Below, piece by piece: positions 1 through 9,226 of a stretch of 64,000 nt of DNA. Source of the stretch: Rhodanobacter sp. T12-5 (GTDB lineage: Bacteria > Pseudomonadota > Gammaproteobacteria > Xanthomonadales > Rhodanobacteraceae). The position numbers and the translations under genes are program-made. Below the pieces are notes generated by a model. The model was not told where the DNA came from and did no database searches. It saw only the letters and a program-made list of their open reading frames with translations. Location: positions 310,001-374,000 of the forward strand of contig NZ_NPKN01000002.1 of the NCBI RefSeq assembly GCF_008329435.1, given 5' to 3'. Numbering within the stretch: position 1 is the first letter of the stretch; every line of letters starts with the position of its first letter.

Positions 1-279
1 CTGCTGCCGGTCAGCAACATGCTTCCGTGGACGCTGCTGCTGTTCGCGCTCGCCGCGCTGCTTGTCCTCACCGTGATCGTGCGCCTGCGGGGCAACCCCT
101 GGTACACCCTGGCGGTGCTTTGGGGTCTTGTCGGCGTCTTCGTCAAACAACATGCATCGGGCCTCGATGGCGCAGCCACTGCGGCCGCGGTCGCGATGGC
201 GCTCGCCGCAGCCGTAGCGCTCCTGTCGCTGTGGCACCTGTTGCGACCACTGGCGCCGACCAAACGCACCGGTTCCTGA
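1..279 (+). CDS. C-terminal part of an integral membrane protein (cut by window edge)
   Basis: The frame is open from the first base, so the true start lies outside the window; the methionine at 19 is probably internal. About 90 residues are visible: a hydrophobic helix near the start, a short polar link with an Asn-Pro-Trp-Tyr motif, a second hydrophobic segment, and an Ala-rich third one ending in a basic tail. The Trp/Tyr-rich pattern recalls C-terminal helices of large TspO-like membrane proteins, which sit beside photolyase genes in some light-response clusters, but this is only a resemblance. It ends 11 bases before the photolyase gene on the same strand, so the two may be co-transcribed. 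Confidence 0.55.
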   Translation: MLPVSNMLPWTLLLFALAALLVLTVIVRLRGNPWYTLAVLWGLVGVFVKQHASGLDGAATAAAVAMALAAAVALLSLWHLLRPLAPTKRTGS

Positions 280-289
280 GACGCTCGCC

Positions 290-1819
290 ATGAACAGAAT
301 GCGGCTCGTGTTGGGAGACCAGCTGAACATCAACCATTCGTGGTTTGAGTGCGTCGATACGCAGGTGATCCATGTGCTGATGGAAGTGCGCCAGGAAACC
401 GATTATGTGCTGCACCACGCTCAGAAAATTCTGGGGATTTTCGCGGCGATGCGCGATTTTGCGCGGCAACTGGTCGAGCGCGGACATCGGGTGCACTACC
501 TGGCAATCGACGATCCGGAAAATCGACAATCCCTGCCCGCCAACCTCGACCGACTGATCGAACAGCATCGGATCGACACGTTCGAATACCAGGCACCGGA
601 TGAGTGGCGACTCGACCGGCAACTGGCCGACTACGCGCAAAATCTCGCCAAACCTGCGCGCATGGTGGACAGCGAGCACTTCCTCACCGGGCGTGACGAA
701 GCCGCAAGATTCCATGCGACGCGCCCGCAGTGGACGATGGAACCGTTCTACCGCCGCTTGCGCAGGTTGCACGACGTATTGATGGAGCCTGACGGGAAGC
801 CTGTCGGTGGACGCTGGAACTTTGATGCCGAGAACCGCAAACGTTGGCGCGGCAATCCCGTCGAGCCGCCGGAGCTGCGCCAGGGCCATGATCACCGCGA
901 GCTGTGGGCCTGCATCATCGCCGCGGGTGTGCGCAGCTTCGGCAACCCGCATGCCGGGGACTTTCGCTGGCCACTGAACCGCGAAGAAGCGCTGCAGCAA
1001 CTCGATGCGTTCGCGCAGCATGCCCTGCCGCATTTCGGCGACTTCCAGGACGCCATGAGCGAACACGCGTCGCGCCTGTTCCACTCGCTGCTTTCCTTTG
1101 CCCTCAACCTGAAGCTGCTTTCACCCCGCGAAGTGATCGACCGTGCACAGACCTGTTGGCGCGCGGGGCAAGCGCCCCTGGCCGCGGTCGAGGGCTTCAT
1201 TCGGCAGATCCTCGGCTGGCGCGAATATGTGCGTGGCGTTTACTGGGCGCGCATGCCCGGCTACGCCAACAGCAACTACTTCGGGCATCAAGAGGATCTA
1301 CCCGACTGGTTCTGGACCGGCGCCACCTCGATGAACTGCCTGCATCACGCGATCAGTCAATCGCTCGAACACGCCCATGCGCATCACATCCAGCGCCTGA
1401 TGCTGATCGGCAACTTTGCCCTGCTGGCCGGGCTCGACCCGCGGCAGGTGCACCAGTGGTATCTGGGCATCTACATCGATGCCTTCGAGTGGGTGGAAAT
1501 GCCCAACACGCTTGGCATGAGCCAGTTTGCCGACGGCGGTCTGCTGGCCACCAAACCGTACATTTCGGCGGCGTCCTACATTCACCGGATGGGCGATTAC
1601 TGCAGCGGCTGCCGCTACCGCCGCGATCAACGCAGCGGCGAGCTGGCCTGCCCATTCAATGCGCTGTACTGGGACTTCCTCGCACGGGAGCAAGATCGGC
1701 TCGGCAGCAATCCGCGGCTTGCCATGCCATACAAGCTGCTGCAGCGCATGCCCGTCACAGAGCGTTCGATGCTGCGTGATCAGGCACGGGACATTCGAAA
1801 GAACCTGGCGAACCTCTGA
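290..1819 (+). CDS. phrB: Iron-sulfur bacterial cryptochrome/(6-4) photolyase, PhrB-like
   Basis: Predicted flavoprotein that uses light to repair UV pyrimidine photoproducts, of the FeS-BCP/CryPro class whose type member is Agrobacterium PhrB. The 509-residue length fits. The N-terminal third is the Rossmann-like antenna domain (starts Met-Arg-Leu-Val-Leu-Gly-Asp-Gln); the C-terminal two thirds are the helical FAD domain. The four cysteines expected to hold the 4Fe-4S cluster are at residues 350, 438, 441 and 454, the same numbers known for Agrobacterium PhrB. Family members bind dimethyl-ribityllumazine as antenna. A second ATG three codons downstream (299) is an alternative start. The neighbouring folE suggests a light- or UV-induced unit; no promoter could be fixed. 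Confidence 0.93.
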   Translation: MNRMRLVLGDQLNINHSWFECVDTQVIHVLMEVRQETDYVLHHAQKILGIFAAMRDFARQLVERGHRVHYLAIDDPENRQSLPANLDRLIEQHRIDTFEYQAPDEWRLDRQLADYAQNLAKPARMVDSEHFLTGRDEAARFHATRPQWTMEPFYRRLRRLHDVLMEPDGKPVGGRWNFDAENRKRWRGNPVEPPELRQGHDHRELWACIIAAGVRSFGNPHAGDFRWPLNREEALQQLDAFAQHALPHFGDFQDAMSEHASRLFHSLLSFALNLKLLSPREVIDRAQTCWRAGQAPLAAVEGFIRQILGWREYVRGVYWARMPGYANSNYFGHQEDLPDWFWTGATSMNCLHHAISQSLEHAHAHHIQRLMLIGNFALLAGLDPRQVHQWYLGIYIDAFEWVEMPNTLGMSQFADGGLLATKPYISAASYIHRMGDYCSGCRYRRDQRSGELACPFNALYWDFLAREQDRLGSNPRLAMPYKLLQRMPVTERSMLRDQARDIRKNLANL

Positions 1820-1947
1820 TCGTGGTGATCCGGACGGCATCCAAAAGCAGCCGAGTCCCGTAGGAAAAGGGTTCGTCGCGCCAAGGCTGGCAGCGCAGGG
1901 AACTCTTTTCATTTCATGCGACGCCTGACTCCGTTTGGGGATATGCC

Positions 1948-2673
1948 ATGTCACCACCGCTGGGAGAGTCGCCCGCTCCGGAACGCCCTGTCCGGAGCTC
2001 CGTCTCGCAACGGGTCGCCGACCGTTTGCGCGATGCCGGCGTTCGTTTCCACGCCAACGACAACATTGTCGCGTATCTGCGGCCGGGTGAGATCGAGGAA
2101 CTTGAGCGAGAGGTTGCCGGCAAGGCCAGCGCCCTGCTGCGGTCTCTGGTCATCGACGTGGAGCACGACCACAACACGCATGACACCGCACGCCGCCTGG
2201 CCAAGATGTTCGTGCGCGAAGTGTTCGCCGGTCGATACCAGCCGGCACCTGCGGTGACCGAATTCCCCAATGTCGAACAACTCAACGAACTGATCCTGGT
2301 GGGACCGCTGCGTGTGCGCAGCGCGTGCTCCCATCACCTGTGTCCGATCATGGGACGCATCTGGGTGGGGGTTCTGCCGGACGCAAGCTCCAACCTGATC
2401 GGTCTGTCCAAATACGCGCGCCTGATCGATTGGGTGATGAGCCGACCACAGATTCAGGAGGAGGCAGTCAGTCAGATTGCATCCCTGCTCGAACAGCGCC
2501 TTCAGCCCAATGGCATCGCCGTGGTGATGGAAGCCGATCACTTCTGCATGCATTGGCGGGGTGTGAAAGACGATGGATCGCGCATGACCAACAGCGTGAT
2601 GCGTGGTGCGTTCCTGAGCGATCCCTCGCTGCGCCGCGAGTTTCTGAGCCTCTTGAGGCAGACGACGGATTGA
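1948..2673 (+). CDS. folE: GTP cyclohydrolase I (FolE), divergent paralogue
   Basis: Converts GTP to 7,8-dihydroneopterin triphosphate, the first step to folate and other pterins. Residues 20-240 match the FolE fold. Zinc ligands Cys127, His130 and Cys200 are present, within Cys-Ser-His-His and Phe-Cys-Met-His-Trp-Arg-Gly-Val motifs. The usual Cys-Glu-His-His reads Cys-Ser-His-His here, so this is a divergent form rather than the canonical housekeeping enzyme. It lies 128 bases after the photolyase gene on the same strand. In LitR-type light-responsive clusters of non-phototrophic bacteria, photolyase and folE genes are also paired, which suggests a role in stress or pterin supply; that role is inferred. 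The 40-residue N-terminal extension makes the exact start uncertain. Confidence 0.92.
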   Translation: MSPPLGESPAPERPVRSSVSQRVADRLRDAGVRFHANDNIVAYLRPGEIEELEREVAGKASALLRSLVIDVEHDHNTHDTARRLAKMFVREVFAGRYQPAPAVTEFPNVEQLNELILVGPLRVRSACSHHLCPIMGRIWVGVLPDASSNLIGLSKYARLIDWVMSRPQIQEEAVSQIASLLEQRLQPNGIAVVMEADHFCMHWRGVKDDGSRMTNSVMRGAFLSDPSLRREFLSLLRQTTD

Positions 2674-2808
2674 CCGGTTGCTGCAAGAAAACCGTTTTCG
2701 ATGACGCGCGGGTTGGCAGGGCTGCAAAACCTGCGTGCGTGAGTGGCATCAGGGCATTGCGCTGGCGAGCCAGCCAATCCTGATCACACGCATCTTTGCA
2801 GTTCGGCC

Positions 2809-3255
2809 TCACACCTCAAGAACCTGCAACGCGAACACGATGATGGCTTTGCCGTTCAGGCGTTTTCCCTGTCCGAGACTGGTCATCAGCGCGGGGGCCC
2901 CGGCGAGCGAAATGCTTCGTGCCACGGCGACCACCGACTTGCGTGCTGCCGCAAGGTCGACCACCTGCTGGAGGTTGTCCGCTTCGACCTCCACGAAGAC
3001 AGCCTCTCGCGAGCGCGAAACCAGCGCCCTCGGAAATTTCGTCTTCGTTGGCGCGATATCGATGATCTTGCCGCCATGTTTGGTGAGTCGATTGCCATCC
3101 GCGACCGACGAGCTGCCGTTGACGCCATCGCAGCCGTCGCTACCGAGGCGGTTGATATAGAGCCGATCGACCCTGGAGCAGCGCGATCCAGAGCATCCAG
3201 CGGGTCGAAAGGGGATCTTCCGGCGGACGGTCGACGGCCTGGCGACGCTATTCAA
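2809..3255 (-). CDS. Hypothetical protein of unknown function
   Basis: A 148-codon minus-strand frame convergent with folE. No family is recognised. The first 30 residues are basic and Cys/Ser-rich without an obvious signal peptide, so the real start may lie further in. The middle has a Gly/Asp/Asn-rich patch with Cys42, and the C-terminal half alternates hydrophobic and charged residues (beta/alpha-like) and ends in a hydrophobic strand. A plus-strand frame over the same bases looks less protein-like. It could be a small secreted or periplasmic protein, or a decayed gene; codon use is a little less GC-biased than in the neighbours. Confidence 0.45.
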   Translation of the reverse strand: MNSVARPSTVRRKIPFRPAGCSGSRCSRVDRLYINRLGSDGCDGVNGSSSVADGNRLTKHGGKIIDIAPTKTKFPRALVSRSREAVFVEVEADNLQQVVDLAAARKSVVAVARSISLAGAPALMTSLGQGKRLNGKAIIVFALQVLEV

Positions 3256-3517
3256 CCCGGCTGCCGGATGCGGTCAGTTGCGATGGCGTTACGTGGTCAC
3301 CATCCCTTGTTGCCCAGCCTTTCCGTGGTTCAATGAGCCCAGCTCCGGCGCCTCCTGCAAGAGCTCGCGGTTTTCTCATGAAGCAGAACCCGGGCTCGCG
3401 GGAGATGAAGAAACGGGAACCTGGACGCTTCCTTGACGCCAATTCATGTTCGCCAGATTCCAGCGCTCGACAGCGCACCGATTCAACAGCACAAACGCAA
3501 AAAGTCAAAACCTTGAA

Positions 3518-6181
3518 ATGATTGAAAAAAACGACAAGGCCGAGCACGCCGCCTGGCTGGCTTCCCATTCTCCAGGCATGCGCCAGTACCTCGCCGCCAA
3601 GGCCGAGCATCCGGAAGTGCTGCTGTTTTTCCGCATGGGCGATTTCTACGAACTGTTCTACGACGACGCGCGCAAGGCAGCGCGCCTGCTCGACATCACG
3701 CTGACCCAGCGCGGGCAGTCGGCGGGCGCACCGATCCCGATGGCTGGCGTGCCGTACCACGCGGTCGAGAACTACCTGGCCCGGCTGGTACGTCTTGGCG
3801 AATCGGTGGCGATCTGCGAGCAGATCGGCGATCCCGCGCTGGCCAAGGGCATCGTCGAACGCAAGGTGGTGCGCATCGTCACGCCCGGCACCGTGACCGA
3901 TGCCGCGCTGCTGGAAGAACGCCGCGACAACCTGCTGCTGGCGATTGCCGCTGGCGCAAACGGCGCTTACGGCCTGGCCTGGGTCGACCTGTCGAGCGGT
4001 CGCTTCCTGCTCAGCGAAGTGCCGAACGCCGAGGCGCTGGCGGCCGAGCTGGCGCGCCTGCAGCCAGCCGAAACGCTGATCGACGAAAACGTCGCGTGGC
4101 CGAAGCTGGTCAGCAGCCTGCCCGGCCTGCGCAAGCGTCCGCCGTGGCATTACGACGGTGACGCGGCGAAGCGCGAACTCAACCGTTTCTTCGGCACCCG
4201 CGACCTCGGCGGTTTCGGCGTCGACGGCATGAACCTGGGCATAGCCGCCGCCGGCTGCCTGCTCGGCTACGTCGAAGAGACCCAGAAAAGCGCACTGCCG
4301 CACCTCACCGGCATGGCCGTGGAAAGCGCCAGCGAGACGATCGCGCTGGACGCCGCCACCCGGCGCAACCTGGAACTGGACACCCACCCCAGCGGCCGCA
4401 CCGAGCACACCCTGCTCGGCGTGCTCGACGAAACCGTGACGCCGATGGGCGCGCGCGCGCTGCGCCGCTGGCTGACCCGGCCACTGCGTTCGCGCGATCT
4501 GTTGCGCAGGCGCCACCAGGCGATCGGCACGCTGATCGACAGCCGTCGCTACGAAAGCCTGCGCGAACACTTGCGCGGCATCGGCGACCTCGAGCGCATC
4601 CTTGCCCGCGTCGCACTGCGCTCGGCGCGCCCGCGCGACCTGTCGACCCTGCGCGACGGACTCGCCGCCGCACCGGGCGTCACCCGTGCGATCTTCCTTG
4701 ATTGCGAGAATCAGGAAGCGGGCATCCATGGCCGTACTTCCCAAATGGAACTCAGCCCGCTGCTGGCCGACCTGGTCGAACGCATCGGCGATCACGCCGA
4801 AACCGTCGCCCTGCTTGCCCGTGCCGTCGTCGAGCAGCCACCGGTACTGCAGCGCGACGGCGGCGTGATCGCCGACGGCTACGACGCCGAACTCGACGAG
4901 CTGCGCCGGTTGTCCACCCACGCCGACCAATACCTGGTCGAACTGGAGGAACGCGAAAAAGCCGCCAGCGGCATCACCACGCTCAAGGTCGGCTACAACC
5001 GCGTGCACGGCTATTACATCGAGATCAGCCGCGCGCAGTCGGACAAGGCACCCGCGCATTACACGCGCCGGCAGACCACCAAGAACGCCGAGCGCTACAT
5101 CACCGAGGAACTGAAAACCTTCGAGGACAAGGTGCTGTCGGCGAAGGAACGCTCGCTGATGCGCGAGCGCGCCCTCTACGAGGCGCTGCTCGACACGCTC
5201 ACCGGAATGCTCGAACCGTTGAAGACCGCCGCCGCCGCGGTGGCCGAACTGGACGTGCTGGCGACCCTCGCCGAACGCGCCGAAGCGCTGGACTGGAGCG
5301 CGCCGCGACTCACCGACGAACCCGGCATCGCGATCGAACGCGGCCGTCATCCGGTGGTCGAGAAAGTCCGCGACGAACCGTTCGAGCCGAACGACCTGAA
5401 GCTCGACGACCACCGCCGCATGCTGGTGATCACCGGCCCGAACATGGGCGGCAAATCCACTTACATGCGGCAGAACGCGCTGATCGTGCTGCTGGCGCAC
5501 ATCGGCAGTTACGTGCCGGCGAGCCGTGCGGTGATCGGCCCCATCGACCGCATCTTTACCCGCATCGGAGCCGGCGACGACCTCTCGCGCGGGCAGTCCA
5601 CCTTCATGGTGGAAATGAGCGAGACGGCCAACATCCTGCACAACGCCACCGCCGACAGCCTGGTGCTGATGGATGAGGTCGGCCGCGGCACCAGCACTTA
5701 CGACGGCCTGTCGCTGGCGCGCGCCGCCGCCGTGCACCTGGCGCGCAACAGCCGCGCCTACACACTGTTCGCGACGCACTACTTCGAGCTGACCGAACTT
5801 GCCGGGGAATTTCCCGCGATCGCCAACGTGCACCTTGATGCTGTGGAGTTTCACGACCAGAAGGGGGGCGAGCAGCTGGTGTTCATGCACGCGGTAAAGG
5901 ATGGCCCGGCCAACCGCAGTTTCGGATTGCAGGTGGCCGCGCTGGCCGGCCTGCCGAAGTCGGTGATCGCCGATGCGCGGCGTACTCTGGCGGAGCTCGA
6001 GCACGGCATGCACCAGCAGGCCGGCGCGCCCGCGCCGGCGGCCGGAGCATCGCCGCAGCTGGGCCTGTTCCCGCCGACGCAGGCTTCCGCCGCAGAGCGC
6101 GCGCTGGACGAACTGGACCCGGATGCGCTGACGCCGCGCGAGGCGCTGGATGCGCTTTACCGACTCAAGTCGCTGGTCTGA
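3518..6181 (+). CDS. mutS: DNA mismatch repair protein MutS
   Basis: Cytoplasmic ATPase that recognises mismatches and small loops and recruits MutL. The 887-residue product has the full domain series: mismatch-binding domain I with the Phe43-Tyr44-Glu45 wedge motif, connector, lever and clamp domains, then the ABC-type ATPase with Walker A at 640-648 (GPNMGGKST), the Asp-Asp-Leu-Ser-Arg-Gly-Gln signature near 685-692 and Walker B ending Asp719-Glu720. The C-terminal helix-turn-helix tail after residue 850 is intact. The reading frame stays open upstream to 3446, but residues before 3518 have no family similarity and the sequence from Met-Ile-Glu-Lys is typical of the family start. It converges with a response regulator gene 36 bases downstream. 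Confidence 0.98.
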   Translation: MIEKNDKAEHAAWLASHSPGMRQYLAAKAEHPEVLLFFRMGDFYELFYDDARKAARLLDITLTQRGQSAGAPIPMAGVPYHAVENYLARLVRLGESVAICEQIGDPALAKGIVERKVVRIVTPGTVTDAALLEERRDNLLLAIAAGANGAYGLAWVDLSSGRFLLSEVPNAEALAAELARLQPAETLIDENVAWPKLVSSLPGLRKRPPWHYDGDAAKRELNRFFGTRDLGGFGVDGMNLGIAAAGCLLGYVEETQKSALPHLTGMAVESASETIALDAATRRNLELDTHPSGRTEHTLLGVLDETVTPMGARALRRWLTRPLRSRDLLRRRHQAIGTLIDSRRYESLREHLRGIGDLERILARVALRSARPRDLSTLRDGLAAAPGVTRAIFLDCENQEAGIHGRTSQMELSPLLADLVERIGDHAETVALLARAVVEQPPVLQRDGGVIADGYDAELDELRRLSTHADQYLVELEEREKAASGITTLKVGYNRVHGYYIEISRAQSDKAPAHYTRRQTTKNAERYITEELKTFEDKVLSAKERSLMRERALYEALLDTLTGMLEPLKTAAAAVAELDVLATLAERAEALDWSAPRLTDEPGIAIERGRHPVVEKVRDEPFEPNDLKLDDHRRMLVITGPNMGGKSTYMRQNALIVLLAHIGSYVPASRAVIGPIDRIFTRIGAGDDLSRGQSTFMVEMSETANILHNATADSLVLMDEVGRGTSTYDGLSLARAAAVHLARNSRAYTLFATHYFELTELAGEFPAIANVHLDAVEFHDQKGGEQLVFMHAVKDGPANRSFGLQVAALAGLPKSVIADARRTLAELEHGMHQQAGAPAPAAGASPQLGLFPPTQASAAERALDELDPDALTPREALDALYRLKSLV

Positions 6182-6217
6182 GAGAAAGACGCGTCAACGA
6201 ATCGCAAAACTTTCCGC

Positions 6218-6877
6218 TCAGGCGATCACGTAGCTCGCCGGCACAACGGCCTGTTTCGACAACGGTGGCGCAACCGCTTGCACCGGCACGTTCTCATCGG
6301 GCATCGCGATGTCCGGAATATCGGCCAGGCCGTCGATGACGGTGGTTGCGCCACAGGCAACCGGCGACGCCACGTCACTGGCCTCCGACACCCGCGGCGG
6401 CAATCGCGCGGACGCCACCAGCTTACCGATGCACTGATAGACATCGTCGCGCCCGAACGGCTTCTTCATGAAATCGTCGGCACCGAAACGCTGCACGTAG
6501 AACTGCTCGGTCGCCTGTGGATTGCCGCTGATCATCACGATGGGAATGTGCTGGGTCAGTAGATCCAGGCGCAGTGCGCGCAGCACCGCAAAGCCGTTCA
6601 TGCCCGGCATCACGATGTCGAGGAAGATCAACGCAGGCTGTTCATGGCGCGCCACCTCGATCGCACGCTCGCCATCGGCCGCCTGCAGCACGGAGTAACC
6701 GTCCTGCCGCAGCATGTTGCCGAGTACGGCACAGATCGTGGCCGAATCGTCGACCACCAGCACGCTCGCGCCAAGCGTCGTTCGCAGGTGCGCCTGCGGC
6801 TGGCGCTCACCGTTCGGATGGTTGCCAAGCAGGCGCTTGAAAAAGCCGATGCCATTCTTCAGTGCGTGTCCATCCAT
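6218..6877 (-). CDS. CheY-like response regulator with extra terminal segments (paralogue 1)
   Basis: Single receiver-domain regulator, 219 residues. The receiver spans about 37-155, with acidic pocket Asp43-Asp44, phospho-acceptor Asp87 in Phe-Leu-Asp-Ile-Val-Met-Pro-Gly, Ser117 and Lys139. No DNA-binding or enzymatic output domain follows. An N-terminal amphipathic stretch (Gly-Phe-Phe-Lys-Arg-Leu-Leu-Gly, residues 11-18) and a C-terminal tail carrying Pro-Asp-Ile-Ala-Met-Pro-Asp are shared with the paralogue at 7400-7987. The start at 6877 follows a G-rich site and avoids a low-complexity 32-codon extension. Receiver-only proteins of this type resemble PilG/PilH or CheY, but the partner kinase is not in the window. 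It lies third after the paralogue and hslR on the same strand. Confidence 0.85.
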   Translation of the reverse strand: MDGHALKNGIGFFKRLLGNHPNGERQPQAHLRTTLGASVLVVDDSATICAVLGNMLRQDGYSVLQAADGERAIEVARHEQPALIFLDIVMPGMNGFAVLRALRLDLLTQHIPIVMISGNPQATEQFYVQRFGADDFMKKPFGRDDVYQCIGKLVASARLPPRVSEASDVASPVACGATTVIDGLADIPDIAMPDENVPVQAVAPPLSKQAVVPASYVIA

Positions 6878-6976
6878 GCCAAGCCCCCTGCTTTTGGGGA
6901 GTTGCGCGCCGGCGCGACTCCCGTGGATTTGCAGGAATGGTCCCGCAGATTGGCCGGGCAATCTGCGATGCAATGC

Positions 6977-7375
6977 TCAGAGCTTGTCCTTCAGTCGTCG
7001 CAAGTCGCGTCGTGCCTGCTTGTCGGGACGTTTCGGCGGGGCATTCGCGCCGAGCAGCTTGTGCTGCTCGCGCGCAGCCTCGCGCGCCGTACGGCTGGCT
7101 TGGGTCTCTTCATACAAGGTCACCGCCACACTGGCCGGGCCACGCTTGTCGGACAGCGCGAGCACGCCGACTTCCAGCCGCTCCTCGCCGCGGCTGATCC
7201 TCAACGTGTCGCCCACATGCAGGGCCCTGGCGGGCTTGCAGCCGGCGCCGTTGACCTCGATCTTGCCGCCGTCGATCGCCTGCTTCGCCAGGCTGCGCGT
7301 CTTGAAAAACCGCGCCGCCCACAACCATACGTCGGCACGTACGACCTGATCCGGGTTGGCGGCTTGTCCCGTCAT
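6977..7375 (-). CDS. hslR: Heat shock protein 15 (Hsp15/HslR), S4 RNA-binding protein
   Basis: In E. coli, Hsp15 binds free 50S subunits carrying a nascent chain and rescues them after heat stress. This 132-residue protein has the S4 domain at about 10-70, including Arg-Ala-Asp-Val-Trp-Leu-Trp-Ala-Ala-Arg-Phe-Phe-Lys-Thr-Arg and the Gly-Gly-Lys-Ile-Glu-Val-Asn-Gly loop, followed by the basic Lys/Arg-rich C-terminal helix. The start at 7375 is preferred over an upstream methionine six codons earlier because the family starts close to it. It sits between two paralogous receiver genes on one strand (gaps 24 and 99 bases), so all three may be one transcript. Confidence 0.92.
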   Translation of the reverse strand: MTGQAANPDQVVRADVWLWAARFFKTRSLAKQAIDGGKIEVNGAGCKPARALHVGDTLRISRGEERLEVGVLALSDKRGPASVAVTLYEETQASRTAREAAREQHKLLGANAPPKRPDKQARRDLRRLKDKL

Positions 7376-7399
7376 CGCTGCACGTCGGAGCAAGGCCGA

Positions 7400-7987
7400 T
7401 CAGGAATGCCCGCCAGGCAGCAGATCGTGCGGATCGGGCATGGCGATGTCGGGTATGGCCTCATGTTCCGCCTCGGTCAATTCGGGCGCTTGCGTCACCT
7501 CGCCCTGCTCCGAGCGATCACGCACCACCAGCCGTCCACTCCCCGTCAGATGCTGGATGCGGGCAAACACCTCGCTTCGGCCGAACGGTTTTTTCATGAA
7601 ATCGTCGGCACCGAAACGCTGCACGTAGAACTGCTCGGTGGCCTGCAGGTTGCCGCTGATCATCACGATCGGGATGTCGTGGGTCACCGGGTCGCGGCGC
7701 AGCGCGCGCAGCACGGCGAAGCCGTTCATGCCCGGCAACACGATGTCGAGGAAAATCAGATCCGGTGCATGCCGGTTGGCCAGCTGGATCGCGGTCTCCC
7801 CATCGGGCGCCTTGAGCACTGCATGGCCATCCTGGGTGAGCATCTTGCCGAGCACGGCGCGAATGGTGGCGGAGTCGTCCACCACCAGTACCAGTGCTCC
7901 CTTGGGAACGCCACTTCGCGGCACCTGGCGACGTTCCCCCGTGACGGGATTGCCGAAGATACGCTTGATCAGCCCGAAACCGGCCAT
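7400..7987 (-). CDS. CheY-like response regulator with extra terminal segments (paralogue 2)
   Basis: Receiver-only regulator of 195 residues, clearly a duplicate of the one at 6218-6877. The receiver covers about 31-150, with Asp37-Asp38, phospho-acceptor Asp81 in Phe-Leu-Asp-Ile-Val-Leu-Pro-Gly, and the Phe-Met-Lys-Lys-Pro-Phe-Gly lysine loop. It shares the N-terminal Gly-Leu-Ile-Lys-Arg-Ile-Phe-Gly-Asn segment and ends with Ile-Pro-Asp-Ile-Ala-Met-Pro-Asp followed by a short Gly/His tail. The start at 7987 was chosen because the paralogue has the same start context; a frame open to 8062 overlaps the transporter gene. Spacing to hslR is 24 bases. The target output is unknown. Confidence 0.85.
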   Translation of the reverse strand: MAGFGLIKRIFGNPVTGERRQVPRSGVPKGALVLVVDDSATIRAVLGKMLTQDGHAVLKAPDGETAIQLANRHAPDLIFLDIVLPGMNGFAVLRALRRDPVTHDIPIVMISGNLQATEQFYVQRFGADDFMKKPFGRSEVFARIQHLTGSGRLVVRDRSEQGEVTQAPELTEAEHEAIPDIAMPDPHDLLPGGHS

Positions 7988-8054
7988 GACATGAGCCCCC
8001 GCCCCCTGACGATCCATCCAGTTTCGCGGCAGGCGACGCACGACGCAAGCCGGG

Positions 8055-8957
8055 TCACCCACCCAGCAGAAGATTGCCCAGCGGTATGGTCACCAGCGAC
8101 AACACGATGCCCGCCCCCAGCACCGTGTTCGCCAGCGCCGGTTCCAGCCCGTACTCGTCGGCGAGAATCGCCGCCGAGACCATCGGCGCCATCGCCGCCT
8201 GCAGCACGCCGACGACGAGCACCAGCCCGCCGATACCTGCCGCCGTACCCATCACCCAGCACAACAGCGGCGCCAGCAGCAATTTCCAGCCCAGGCCCCA
8301 ACCGGCCGCGGCGAGTTGCCGCCCGCCCGGATGAAACCTGAACTGCAATCCGACCGAGAACAGGGCAAGCGGCGTCAAGGTGGCGCCGATCGGCCCAAAC
8401 ACTCCGTCCAGCCACTCCGGCCAGCCACCGAACCGACCTGCGATGAGGCCGATCACCAGCGCGATGAAGGCCGGGAAAGTCACGATGCGCCGGACGATCA
8501 GGCGCGGCGAAGGTGTTCGCCCCGAATAGATCGAGGCCACCACGATGCCGGCCGAGGCCAGCACCGGGAACGTGCCGATCTGATCGGCCACCACCGCCAG
8601 CGCCAGACCTGCCTTGCCGTGCAGTGCCTGCATCAGCGGATAACCCATGTACGCGGTATTGCCCAGGCCACAGACCAGGATCAGCGCGCCGGTACGCTCC
8701 CTGGACCAGCCCAGCCGCGGCCCGAGCAGGCCGAACGACAGCCACGCACCACCGAACGTGAGGCCTATCGCGGCCACCGGAAACCACAGCTGTGGATCGA
8801 ACTGCACCTTGGGGATCAGTTCCAGCGCCAGCACCGGCAGCGCGACATTGAGCACCCACCAGTTGATGCTCGGCACGATCCCGGCCGGCGGCTTCGCGAA
8901 ACGCGCCACCAGCATGCCGAGGATCAGGCAGACGAACAGCAGCAACATGGCGCTCAT
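8055..8957 (-). CDS. AEC (auxin efflux carrier) family inner-membrane transporter
   Basis: A 300-residue polytopic membrane protein with about ten hydrophobic segments arranged as two five-helix halves, the layout of the AEC family (malonate, malate and related organic acid carriers). Family features include the broken helix with Asn-Val-Ala-Leu-Pro-Val-Leu-Ala in the first half, Gly-Leu-Gly-Asn-Thr-Ala-Tyr-Met-Gly-Tyr-Pro mid-protein, and Ala-Met-Ala-Pro-Met-Val-Ser-Ala-Ala in the second half. Substrate cannot be deduced. It is first in the minus-strand run before the response regulator and hslR genes, with a 67-base gap. Confidence 0.88.
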   Translation of the reverse strand: MSAMLLLFVCLILGMLVARFAKPPAGIVPSINWWVLNVALPVLALELIPKVQFDPQLWFPVAAIGLTFGGAWLSFGLLGPRLGWSRERTGALILVCGLGNTAYMGYPLMQALHGKAGLALAVVADQIGTFPVLASAGIVVASIYSGRTPSPRLIVRRIVTFPAFIALVIGLIAGRFGGWPEWLDGVFGPIGATLTPLALFSVGLQFRFHPGGRQLAAAGWGLGWKLLLAPLLCWVMGTAAGIGGLVLVVGVLQAAMAPMVSAAILADEYGLEPALANTVLGAGIVLSLVTIPLGNLLLGG

Positions 8958-9027
8958 CGGACGGCCGTTTCGCGGGAAAGGCTGGGCATTATAGGTTCGA
9001 ACACACTGTCGCTCCGCGCCGTTCGGA

Positions 9028-9109
9028 CTGAGCGTAGCGCCGCAGGCGCGGAGTCGAAGTCCACCGCAGGCCGGGTCCTTCGACTCCGTCGCTGCGCAAC
9101 TACGCTCAG
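9028..9109. repeat. Long inverted repeat (REP/MITE-like palindrome)
   Basis: Two 32-base arms at 9028-9059 and 9078-9109 are inverted copies flanking an 18-base loop. The outer 10 bases (CTGAGCGTAG) and inner 11 bases (CGGAGTCGAAG) of the arms pair perfectly; the middle 11 bases are imperfect. It lies between the transporter and phosphotransferase genes, which diverge. Such elements are common between genes in this group of bacteria and can fold as RNA or cruciform structures. Confidence 0.8.
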
Positions 9110-9226
9110 AGCCTGCCCCGGACTTGATCCGGGGGCGAACGGTGGGAGGCTTGTTGCGGAAAGGTCTCGCGATGACCTTTCAGCGATAATCCGGAACCTG
9201 CTCCCGCCGCCGATACTTCGCGCACC

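Noticed and set aside
2743-3336. 197-codon plus-strand frame overlapping the minus-strand hypothetical gene
   Set aside because: Composition is His/Arg/Asp-rich with no hydrophobic core; the minus-strand product is more protein-like, though it too is uncertain.
3248-6013. 921-codon open frame on the minus strand opposite mutS
   Set aside because: mutS on the plus strand is unmistakable; the opposite frame is open only because of its high GC third positions and is Gln/His/Arg/Val-rich without a family.
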